Of a DNA stretch of 53,169 nucleotides, positions 7,222 to 15,679 are shown piece by piece. The notes under the pieces were generated by a model. It ran no database searches, was not told the DNA's origin, and was given only the letters and a program-made list of their open reading frames with translations. The stretch spans positions 1-53,169 of the forward strand of contig JAEEQB010000028.1 in the NCBI GenBank assembly GCA_016285075.1. The letters run 5' to 3'. The translations under genes were made by a program, and so were the position numbers. Positions within the stretch are counted from its first letter, which is position 1; each line of letters begins with the position of its first letter. This DNA comes from Prevotella sp. GTDB lineage: Bacteria > Bacteroidota > Bacteroidia > Bacteroidales > Bacteroidaceae.

Positions 7222-9996
7222 TTATTGCGTTGGACATTGGCAGGGAATCCAGATCCAGAACGTGGAACCGTGGCCTTCGCCTTCCGACTCGACACCGATC
7301 TTGCCACCGGCGAGCTCGGCGATGGTCTTGCAGATGCTGAGGCCGAGGCCCGTACCCTGGACAAAGTCGTTGAGTTTGACGAAGCGTTCAAATACATCGG
7401 CCTGCTTGTCCTTGGGAATGCCTGCACCGGTGTCCTCGCAGTACATGTAGAGCCCTCCATCCTGATAGCGATAGCCCACACGGATATGTCCCTCGTGGGT
7501 GTACTTGACAGCATTGGTCACGAAGTTGGTGATGACCTGCTGCATGCGACCCTTGTCGAGGGTGGTGACAAACGACTGGTAGGGATTGTCCTTGATGAAC
7601 AGTAAGCCCAGTTCCTGTACGCGTTGCTCCAAGGTCTGGCAGATATCATTGAAGGCCTGTGCGAAGTCTACCTCTTTGGGGGTGACAGTAATGGTTCCGG
7701 CAGACATGTCGGAAGCTTCAAGAATATCGTTGATGAGGCGTAGCAGCATGTCGCAGTTGTTGCGGATGATCCGTATGAACTGCATGCGTTCCTCTTCGGT
7801 TTCCACAACAGGCAGCAGGTCGGAGAATCCTACGATGGCGTTGAGCGGTGTGCGTATCTCATGCGACATGTTGGCAAGGAAGGCACTCTTCTGTATTCCA
7901 GAGTTTTCAGCGCGTGCCATTTCGATGCGTAGTTGCTCTTGTGCCTTCATGAGGCTGGTGATATTACGTGAAATGCCAAAGAATTCGGTGAGTTGTCCTT
8001 CCTTGCTGAAAATGGGAATGCCAGAAACGGAATACCATGTAGGTCCGTCGTCGAATAACGTATAGTCGAAGGGGAGAATGGTGGTGTAAGGCTTGCCCTG
8101 TTGCATAGCTTTCTGTATCTCACCCACTGCCTGTTGCCGCACATCGGTTTTAATGGTTTGCATGTATTCCTCCAGTGTCTCACTGTATTCTGCTTTTCCT
8201 GGGGTACGGGTCATGTTGATGACATTCTCTGAGATTTTGAATCTCCAAATGAACATCTTGCTTTCTTGCAGCAGGTAACCGAGCTGGCGTTCGTAGTGTT
8301 TGATGGCATCGTCGATGGTATGGAGCTGCTGGTCATGTCTACTTTGCTCGAGATACATTTCTCGTTCGGCAGTGATGTCGCGGTTGGTAACGACGTAGTA
8401 GATAAGTTCATCCTCATCGTTGGCGATGGGGATAATGCGGAACTCATTGTATTTGTCTATCCCGAGCTGAGGCTCATAGTAATGCTGGCCGACATGGAAG
8501 ATGTCGCGTGAGCCAGGCAGATAGACTCCCTTGAGGTTGGGGAAATTGAAAAGTATCATCTTTTGGTAGAACTGCTCGTTGCCGTTATTGATTTCACAGA
8601 ACTCACGCATCTTCTCGTTCATGTCAAGCAGTTTACCATTGGCATCGTAGAACGACATGGCGATAAGGTTGGTCTCGAACAGTTTCTTGTACTTGTTTGC
8701 CATGTTCTTGATGTACTGGTCTTCGTTCAAATCGTCGGTGATGTCTTTTGCGGTGTATACAACATAATGCGGTTTTCCATGTTCCTTTTCGACAATGGCA
8801 TAGCCGTAGAAACAACGCCAACAGGGAGCATCCGGCTCACCCTGGTTGAAATGCAGGTTCATGTCGAAGTGACTGATGACACCTGTGATCAGCAGTGTAT
8901 TGTGGTCATGAAGAGGCTTTATATCTTCGGGCAATAAACGTTGGAGGAAATCTTCGACCTTCATGCTGCCGTTGGAAAGCAGATTGCCATACTTGTTGTA
9001 GAGCATGTTTTTCCGGATGTCCCACTCCACCATGAAGTAGTCGCCCATGTTGAGCACACGGTCCATCATCTGCACCATGTCAGAACTTTCCTGGAGGGTT
9101 TCGTTCACTCTTCGTGTGACAATACGTATGAGCAGCAATACGATGATAGCAGCCAGGAGAAGTCCTCCCAGTATGATCAATGCCAGAGGTGAGGCATCGT
9201 TGTGCTCACGCTCGGGATGGAACCAATGGTCGTAGATTTTCTGAAGCTCTCCAGCCTGTTCAAGTCTCGTATATTCTTCATCGATGAGGTCGATGAGGCC
9301 TTTGTTGTATCCGATGATTCGCAGTTCGCCGGAAGGGATATCGATATCGTCAAGGACAATGTTCTCAAGTCCTAGCTCCTGAATTTTGTGGCTGAGGGGT
9401 ATTTCTCCCCAGATGAAGTACTTGTACTGTCCTTTGCTGATACCTGTCAGCCCGTCCTTGGGCGAGTGGTACTCTATGGAAAATACATTATTGCCTTTTT
9501 CAGCGATAGCCAATGCCGCATAGTCATCTTTCTTGAGCATCAGCGTGTCGCTCTGCTGGAGGTCTGAAAGACGGTTCAGGGGCAGCATGTCGGAATGCCG
9601 TGCCACTTTCACGTTGTAGTAGTTGATGTACTTATGGGTAGACACGTATGGAGCATGATTGTAGTAGTTGTACAGGGCGTGGATGAGGTCGGCTTGTCGG
9701 TTCTGAAACATGTTGGTGGCCACGTGCCATTCCTCCATGATGAACTTGTGTGGAATGTTAAACTTGTTGAGCACAAGGTTGAGTATATCGATGTTGTATC
9801 CGGCAGGGGTCCCATCGGAGTCGATGAATTCGAAGGGACGGAAATCCCAGTCGCATACAATGACTAACGGGCGCTCTTTGGTGTAGCCGAAATCATTGGC
9901 GGCATGGAGTTGAGGTAGAAGGGCTAAAAGGAAGAGGAGCAGTACCCCATGCCTTTTGCAGTTCCGGAACATACGTTGTGTCATTGCGTGCTTCAT
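7222..9996 (-). CDS. Sensor histidine kinase, His-type, with periplasmic SBP_bac_3 domain (kinase 6 of 6)
   Basis: 924 residues, last gene of the six-kinase operon. Order: signal peptide (about 1-32), periplasmic bacterial-extracellular-solute-binding family 3 domain (about 38-265, with GYNIDIL and a closing KIYDHWFHPE), membrane helix (about 273-294), three divergent PAS domains (about 305-425, 430-550, 560-690), HisKA and HATPase. The H-box reads MSHEIRTPLN with His712 (codon 7861-7863). N-box NFVTNAVKYT, DTGAGI, FERF and GTGLGL are all intact, so it should be an active kinase. No receiver domain is fused. The start lies 24 nt after the stop of the preceding Tyr-type kinase. M1, M5 or M9 could initiate. 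The ligand is unknown; relatives bind amino acids or other small polar molecules. Confidence 0.93.
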   Translation of the reverse strand: MKHAMTQRMFRNCKRHGVLLLFLLALLPQLHAANDFGYTKERPLVIVCDWDFRPFEFIDSDGTPAGYNIDILNLVLNKFNIPHKFIMEEWHVATNMFQNRQADLIHALYNYYNHAPYVSTHKYINYYNVKVARHSDMLPLNRLSDLQQSDTLMLKKDDYAALAIAEKGNNVFSIEYHSPKDGLTGISKGQYKYFIWGEIPLSHKIQELGLENIVLDDIDIPSGELRIIGYNKGLIDLIDEEYTRLEQAGELQKIYDHWFHPEREHNDASPLALIILGGLLLAAIIVLLLIRIVTRRVNETLQESSDMVQMMDRVLNMGDYFMVEWDIRKNMLYNKYGNLLSNGSMKVEDFLQRLLPEDIKPLHDHNTLLITGVISHFDMNLHFNQGEPDAPCWRCFYGYAIVEKEHGKPHYVVYTAKDITDDLNEDQYIKNMANKYKKLFETNLIAMSFYDANGKLLDMNEKMREFCEINNGNEQFYQKMILFNFPNLKGVYLPGSRDIFHVGQHYYEPQLGIDKYNEFRIIPIANDEDELIYYVVTNRDITAEREMYLEQSRHDQQLHTIDDAIKHYERQLGYLLQESKMFIWRFKISENVINMTRTPGKAEYSETLEEYMQTIKTDVRQQAVGEIQKAMQQGKPYTTILPFDYTLFDDGPTWYSVSGIPIFSKEGQLTEFFGISRNITSLMKAQEQLRIEMARAENSGIQKSAFLANMSHEIRTPLNAIVGFSDLLPVVETEEERMQFIRIIRNNCDMLLRLINDILEASDMSAGTITVTPKEVDFAQAFNDICQTLEQRVQELGLLFIKDNPYQSFVTTLDKGRMQQVITNFVTNAVKYTHEGHIRVGYRYQDGGLYMYCEDTGAGIPKDKQADVFERFVKLNDFVQGTGLGLSICKTIAELAGGKIGVESEGEGHGSTFWIWIPCQCPTQ

Positions 9997-10020
9997 TATC
10001 TTTGTCCTCTATTCTCAATT

Positions 10021-12831
10021 CTATTTTCTTAGCATCTCACTGTAGGTGCAGGGGACGGTAATCCATACGATGGTGCCCTTGCCGTACTTGGACTTGATGC
10101 GTATTCTGCCTCCCATCAGCTTGAGCACTTCTTGGCATATAGGCAGGCCAAGTCCGCTGCTTCTGCTTGTGGAGACAAAGCGTTCGAAGATGTTATCGAG
10201 CAGCTCTTCGGGAATGCCATTACCCGTGTCCTGAACCGTCACCGTTAGGTTTTCCCCGTTATAGTCGTAACTGGCACGGACGAAGCCTGAAGAGGTGTGC
10301 TGGGCTGCATTAATCACGACATGGTCAATGACTATGCCAATGTTGTTCAGGTCTATGTCGAGCACAAGGCGTTCATAAGGCTGGTCTATGATGTACCTGA
10401 CATCGGCCTGCTGGTAATCAGCCCATGCTGTCTGACAACGTCCCTTGAAGAAGGCTGCGAAGTCGTGGGGTGCAGTCTTGAACTCTATCATGCCTGCATC
10501 GAGGCGTGAGAGTAGTAGGATATTGTTGATCAGGATAAGCAGGCTACGCGAGTTTTTCTTGATTTCATCGATGAATACAATCTCGTCGTCAGGAACATGT
10601 TCTTTCTCAAAGAGTTCTGCGAAACCCACTACGGAGTTGAGCGGGGTGCGGATTTCATAACACATATTGTGCAGGAAGGCATTTTTTAACGTCTCCACCT
10701 CCTGCGCCTTGATGGTTTCCTGGGCGAGTTTTTCCTCAGTGGCTTTTATATCGCTGATGTCCCGACAGATACCGAAGTAGCTTGTGATGTGTCCGTTGTC
10801 GTCGGTCACCGGCACGAAGGAGAAATACAGACAGAGCTGTCTGGATTTGATGCGTAGTGTAGTCTTGATGTTATCCTTGAGGGGCTGCATGGTGAGGTTG
10901 TCCATGCTATTGAGAACGCGCTGGGCGTTCTTCTTTGATTCGTTGTCGGTAAGCGACAGCAGGCGTGTCTGTGTGAGACTATGCTGGATGTTTTCTGTAT
11001 CCTTGTATATGTGTAGCGTGTGAGTGTCAGGCGAATACCGTATGATGCGTATGCCTCCATGTTGCATGATGTAGTCTATGTTGCGGATGTAGTCCTGCAA
11101 TTCATCAGTGGCTTTCTGCAGCTGGACGATGTTTTTCTGAAGAAGGGAATAGGTCTTGGCTGTTTCTGTGACATCGCGTCCTGTTCCATAGATACCCAGG
11201 AGTTTTCCAAGTTCGTCGCGCACTGGCACTAACTGTAACTCGTAATACAACTCTTCACGTTGCAGGAAATGAATCAGGGGACGTGGGTCATTTGATGACC
11301 TGAAAATCTGAGTGAGGTAAGTGTATTCCAGGTCGTCGAGTGACAGTTCCGGCTCTCCTAATACGCTTTGGACCGAGATGTGGGCATCAATCACACGTCG
11401 GATTCCGCCTGGTATGGCGCGGATGGCCTTATCGCTCATATTGTCGATGAAGCCGTGTTCGTCGTACGACACATTATCAACCATGGCTGAATTGAAGATG
11501 TGCTGGTAGCGCAGCATCATGTCCTTCTGCTGCTGCTGTCGTTTCCTGACATCAGTGATGTTGGTTGTGGCTCCAATGATTACGGTAGGACGCCCACTCT
11601 TTGTACGCTTCATGACAGAGATGTCTACAGAGAATATGTGGGGAACCTTGCTTTGTCTCGTTGTGACGTGGATTTCAAGCGTTTGCCGCTTCTCTTGCTC
11701 ATGTGGAAGAAACCTCTTTGATGCCAGTTCTTCGAGCAGACTGCACAACTGTTCGTAGTCCTCAGGAAACATGTAGTACTCGAAGAAATAGGGCGACAAG
11801 GGAATAGTGCTCTTCTTGCCATCTTCATAGATCCTGGTAACCGTCCGCTTGGCAATGTTGAATAACCAGATATGTACCTTGCTGGTATTGAGGACCAGCG
11901 ACAGACGGCTTTTGGTACGTTGCACATTTTTCGCCATCTTCCATTCATAGAGACGATAGGAGAGATAGTAGGCGAGGAAAGAAATGAACAGCAGGATCAG
12001 TACGGCGACAACATACCACACCCATGAGGGAATACCGCTTTCCTTGTGTTCAGGATAGAACCATTTGTTTTGGATGGGTTGAAGACGGCCTGTGGAGCTG
12101 AGCCAGGTGTAGACACTGTCTATCTGTGCTAACAACTTCGGGTCGTTCGACATGAACTTATACTCTCCGTGGGGAATATTGACGGGTGTCAGTTGAAGGT
12201 CGTCGTAATTGAACTTATGGATAAGCCATTTCAACGAAAGTGTGTTCCACACAATCTGACTCCCTTTTCCGTAATGAACGTGCTGTACAGCCTCCTGCAT
12301 GTCGTTGTAGGGTATGGCATTCCTTTCCCATCCGTTCTGTATCATGAGGTGGTGGCTGAGACTGCCGTCGTGGACAATGACCCGCTGTGATGCCAGGTCG
12401 TCGATGGTATGGATAAGCACGGGTTCTCCCTTTTGATGGACAACGCTGTGGGTGATGATGTTGATGATGTTCTTGCTGTACTGCCCATAAGCGTCATGAT
12501 AGGGGGCTTCCATGCCGCACATCAGGTCGGAATTTCCCGCTTTCAGGTCGTATAAGGCATCCTGGGTGGGTTTCAATTTGATCTTGAAGGGAATGTCCAG
12601 TTTCTTGAAGATAATCTCCAACAGATCTATGTTGTAGCCTACGGGCTTGCCTGTCTCGTTGAGAAACGCATAGGGCCACAGATCCCACGCATCCTCGTAG
12701 ATGAGCGGGTGTTCCCGGGTGTACTTACGACTTTGGGGCTCCGCCTGTACCAGTAGGGGGAGAAGAACAAGAGGTAGCAGAAAGAGGTTGCGCCACTTGG
12801 GGGTTCTCAATATGTTGTATGTCCTATGCAT
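10021..12831 (-). CDS. Tyr-type histidine kinase homologue (probable pseudokinase) with SBP_bac_3 domain (5 of 6)
   Basis: 936 residues: signal peptide (about 1-31), SBP_bac_3 domain (about 36-265, with the WDLWPY block shared with the protein encoded at 15680-18490), membrane helix (about 272-295), PAS-like domains (about 310-435, 440-560, 570-695), HisKA-like and HATPase. The H-box reads NMCYEIRTPLN: the phospho-accepting His is Tyr725 (codon 10657-10659). The HATPase domain keeps the N-box Asn (VVINAAQHT), DTGNGI, FERF and SSGLGL, so ATP binding looks possible. The start codon overlaps the end of the upstream His-type gene by 8 nt (12824-12831), implying translational coupling. It may act as a DivL-like regulator or heterodimer partner rather than as an autophosphorylating kinase. 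That role is inference. Confidence 0.92.
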   Translation of the reverse strand: MHRTYNILRTPKWRNLFLLPLVLLPLLVQAEPQSRKYTREHPLIYEDAWDLWPYAFLNETGKPVGYNIDLLEIIFKKLDIPFKIKLKPTQDALYDLKAGNSDLMCGMEAPYHDAYGQYSKNIINIITHSVVHQKGEPVLIHTIDDLASQRVIVHDGSLSHHLMIQNGWERNAIPYNDMQEAVQHVHYGKGSQIVWNTLSLKWLIHKFNYDDLQLTPVNIPHGEYKFMSNDPKLLAQIDSVYTWLSSTGRLQPIQNKWFYPEHKESGIPSWVWYVVAVLILLFISFLAYYLSYRLYEWKMAKNVQRTKSRLSLVLNTSKVHIWLFNIAKRTVTRIYEDGKKSTIPLSPYFFEYYMFPEDYEQLCSLLEELASKRFLPHEQEKRQTLEIHVTTRQSKVPHIFSVDISVMKRTKSGRPTVIIGATTNITDVRKRQQQQKDMMLRYQHIFNSAMVDNVSYDEHGFIDNMSDKAIRAIPGGIRRVIDAHISVQSVLGEPELSLDDLEYTYLTQIFRSSNDPRPLIHFLQREELYYELQLVPVRDELGKLLGIYGTGRDVTETAKTYSLLQKNIVQLQKATDELQDYIRNIDYIMQHGGIRIIRYSPDTHTLHIYKDTENIQHSLTQTRLLSLTDNESKKNAQRVLNSMDNLTMQPLKDNIKTTLRIKSRQLCLYFSFVPVTDDNGHITSYFGICRDISDIKATEEKLAQETIKAQEVETLKNAFLHNMCYEIRTPLNSVVGFAELFEKEHVPDDEIVFIDEIKKNSRSLLILINNILLLSRLDAGMIEFKTAPHDFAAFFKGRCQTAWADYQQADVRYIIDQPYERLVLDIDLNNIGIVIDHVVINAAQHTSSGFVRASYDYNGENLTVTVQDTGNGIPEELLDNIFERFVSTSRSSGLGLPICQEVLKLMGGRIRIKSKYGKGTIVWITVPCTYSEMLRK

Positions 12832-15673
12832 TTTCCTTTTCAGCTTTTACTTCACAGGGAATCCAGATCCAGAACGTGGAGCCATGGCCTTCGCCATCCG
12901 ACTCGACGCCGATCTTACCTCCGATGCGCTCGGTGATGGCCTTGCAGATGCTGAGACCGAGACCCGTGCCCTGGACGAAGTCGTTTAGTTTGACGAAGCG
13001 TTCGAACACTGCGGCTTGCTTTTCCTTGGGAATGCCAGCGCCGGTGTCCTCGCAGTACATGTAGAGTCCTCCGTCCTGATGGCGGTATCCCACACGGATA
13101 TGTCCCTCGTGGGTGTACTTGACAGCATTGGTCACGAAGTTGGTGATGATCTGTTGCATGCGATCCTTGTCGAGGGTGGTGACGAACGATTGGTAGGGGT
13201 TGTCCTTGATGAACTGTACGACAGAGTTGCCGTTGCCTTCCTGTACGCGTTGCTCCAAGGTATGGCAGATGTCATTGAACACCTGTGCGAAGTCTACCTC
13301 CTTAGGTGTGACAGTGATGGTGCCGGTAGACATGTCAGAAACCTCAAGAATATCGTTGATGAGGCGTAGCAGCATGTCGCAGTTGTTGCTGATGGTACGA
13401 ATGAACTCTAAGCGCTCCTCGTTGGTTTCCACAACAGGCAGCAGGTCAGAGAATCCTACGATGGCGTTGAGCGGTGTGCGTATCTCGTGCGACATGTTGG
13501 CCAGGAAGGCGCTCTTCAGTCTTCCGGAGTTCTCGGCACGGATGGTCTCCTGCTTCAGCTGTTGCTGGGCACGCATGAGGGCGGTGATGTCACGGGCTAT
13601 GCCGAAGTAGCCGGTAATGTCGCCCTCTGCACTGCGTGAGGGAACACCGCTAATGGCATACCAGCAAGGTTCCGGGTTGGAGGGCAAACGGTTGAAGTGG
13701 TGTACGGTGTTGAAGTCCTCGCCTTTCATCATGATGCTCTTGAAGTTGTGTTCGGCTTTTTCCCGCTCCTCCTCCACCATATCTTCTATGTATTCAGAGC
13801 GTTTCATGCTGAAGCCTGTTTTACTCAGCGAATGCGAGAACTGTATGTCGCGGCTGGCAAAGTCGATTCGCCATACGTACATGTTGCTGTTGCTTAAAAG
13901 AAATTCCAGTTCGCGTTCATAATTACTGATGCTTTCATTAGCCTGGCGCAAGGCATTCTCTTGTTGCTGCAGCGAGCGATGCAGCTGACGTTCGGCAGTA
14001 GTGTCGCGGGCGGTAATAATGTAGTAGGCCAGATTGCCTGTGTCGTCGAACGACGGGGCCAGTCGCAGTTCTATATATTTGTCGAGATTCAGCTCGGGGT
14101 AGTAGGCATGCTGGCAGACATGGAAAACCTCATGGGTGCCAGATTTCACTTCGCCTTTTAACATTGGGAAATCGAAGATAATATTCTTGCGGTATACATC
14201 CTCATTGCTTTCGTCCAGATGAATCAGGGCACGCATGTTCTGATTGGCATTGATAAGGATGCCTTCAGGTGTGTAGAAAGCCATGGCAATGAGGTTGGTG
14301 TCAAACAATTTGAAGAATCGCTCGCCCAATTCAATGTCGCGCTGTTCGTCCTCCAATTCCTGTGTGACATCCTTGGCGGAGCTGACAATAAAGCGTGGCT
14401 TTCCTTTTTCGTACTCCACAATGGTGTAGCCATGTATGTAACGCCATGGATCTTCATCATTGGTGCTGTCGTGCCATTTAATGTTCAGCTCGTCAGTCTC
14501 TATCTGTCCGGATGTAAAACCTGTCACCTTTTCCTGGAAATTACTGCGCATATCAGGAGCCACGTGTCTCATAAACTCATTGATGGGCATTCCGCCCTCT
14601 GGCAGATTGAGTACATTGCCGTGGACATTGTAAACACGGCCATCCTGTAAGTCATGTTGCGTTACATAGTAATCACCGATGTCGAGTGCCTTTTTCATGA
14701 TGTCTTTCAAATCCTCGGCATGTTCTACAGCCAGTTTTAAACGATGGCTCATGAGGCGGCTCAGCAGGAAGCTGACAATGCCCATGACTGCCAGGATGAG
14801 CAGGATGAAGACAGCCACATAGGAGGTGTCGTTATGCTTGCGCTCGGGATGGAACCACTTGTCCTGAATAATCTGCAGCTTTCCCTGCTGCTGCAGACGG
14901 GCATACTGATCGTCCAGGGCATCGATGAGTTCCTTGTCGTGGCCAATAATGTGGAGCCGGCTCACTGGGGCATCCTCCAGGACGTCTATCCTGACCTCGT
15001 CCAGCCTCAGGGCATGCAAATGCCATTTCAAAGGCATCTCCTCCCAGACGTAGCAGCGCGACACGTCTCTGATGATGTCTGCCAGTCCTTCACGTGGAGC
15101 GTGGCGTGTGGTCGTGTAGCCCACAGAATCCTTGAAGCTGTTCATCAGACGCTCTACATAGTCGTGGTGCTTCACTGTCACAATGTCGTCGGGTTTCAGG
15201 TCCTTGATCGACTTCAGGGGTTCGGAATCCGCATGGGTGGCTGCGACAACCTTGTCAATGGCCACCGGAAGCTTACTGGTATAGAAAATCTTGGTGTCGT
15301 AGTCATCAATATGGTCGCAGATAAGGTCGGACTTGAAGCCGAGGAAAGCCATGCGGCCCATGTAGTTTTCCTGAGGGGCTATTTGGTAAGGCAAGCCTAA
15401 TTCATTAAGTAGCGTGGTCAGTAAGTCCATGAAGAATCCATCGGGCTTTCCCTGTTCATTGAGGAAGGCGTAGGGTGCATAGGTCATGTCGCACTCTATT
15501 ACTATAGGGGACTGGGCATTATATTTCTCGCTCAGGTCAGCATGGGCATTCAGAATAAGAAATGAGAAGTGAGACAAGAGGAATAATGTCAGCATCCACG
15601 TCCGACCCCATTTCCCTTGAGCTCCTTCTAATGCTCTGCCTATTCTGTCTTTGTTCACTGTCCTTGTTCCCAT
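12824..15673 (-). CDS. Sensor histidine kinase, His-type, with SBP_bac_3 domain (4 of 6)
   Basis: 949 residues. The true start may be an internal Met (M27, MLTLFLLSHF), which begins a good signal peptide; the long form has 26 extra residues. The periplasmic SBP_bac_3 domain (about 48-275, ending IIQDKWFHPE) is followed by a membrane helix (about 285-305), three PAS-like domains, HisKA and HATPase. The H-box MSHEIRTPLN has His729 (codon 13487-13489). NFVTNAVKYT, DTGAGI, FERF and GTGLGL are intact. From the H-box onward it is nearly the same as the last kinase of the operon (7222-9996), while the sensor half is much more divergent. It starts 6 nt after the upstream Tyr-type gene ends and overlaps the next start. 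Confidence 0.93.
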   Translation of the reverse strand: MGTRTVNKDRIGRALEGAQGKWGRTWMLTLFLLSHFSFLILNAHADLSEKYNAQSPIVIECDMTYAPYAFLNEQGKPDGFFMDLLTTLLNELGLPYQIAPQENYMGRMAFLGFKSDLICDHIDDYDTKIFYTSKLPVAIDKVVAATHADSEPLKSIKDLKPDDIVTVKHHDYVERLMNSFKDSVGYTTTRHAPREGLADIIRDVSRCYVWEEMPLKWHLHALRLDEVRIDVLEDAPVSRLHIIGHDKELIDALDDQYARLQQQGKLQIIQDKWFHPERKHNDTSYVAVFILLILAVMGIVSFLLSRLMSHRLKLAVEHAEDLKDIMKKALDIGDYYVTQHDLQDGRVYNVHGNVLNLPEGGMPINEFMRHVAPDMRSNFQEKVTGFTSGQIETDELNIKWHDSTNDEDPWRYIHGYTIVEYEKGKPRFIVSSAKDVTQELEDEQRDIELGERFFKLFDTNLIAMAFYTPEGILINANQNMRALIHLDESNEDVYRKNIIFDFPMLKGEVKSGTHEVFHVCQHAYYPELNLDKYIELRLAPSFDDTGNLAYYIITARDTTAERQLHRSLQQQENALRQANESISNYERELEFLLSNSNMYVWRIDFASRDIQFSHSLSKTGFSMKRSEYIEDMVEEEREKAEHNFKSIMMKGEDFNTVHHFNRLPSNPEPCWYAISGVPSRSAEGDITGYFGIARDITALMRAQQQLKQETIRAENSGRLKSAFLANMSHEIRTPLNAIVGFSDLLPVVETNEERLEFIRTISNNCDMLLRLINDILEVSDMSTGTITVTPKEVDFAQVFNDICHTLEQRVQEGNGNSVVQFIKDNPYQSFVTTLDKDRMQQIITNFVTNAVKYTHEGHIRVGYRHQDGGLYMYCEDTGAGIPKEKQAAVFERFVKLNDFVQGTGLGLSICKAITERIGGKIGVESDGEGHGSTFWIWIPCEVKAEKENA

Positions 15674-15679
15674 TGTTTA

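Noticed and set aside
14744..15400. Plus-strand open frame of 218 codons inside the kinase operon
   Set aside because: It is antisense to the SBP domain of a clearly coding kinase and has no recognisable features.
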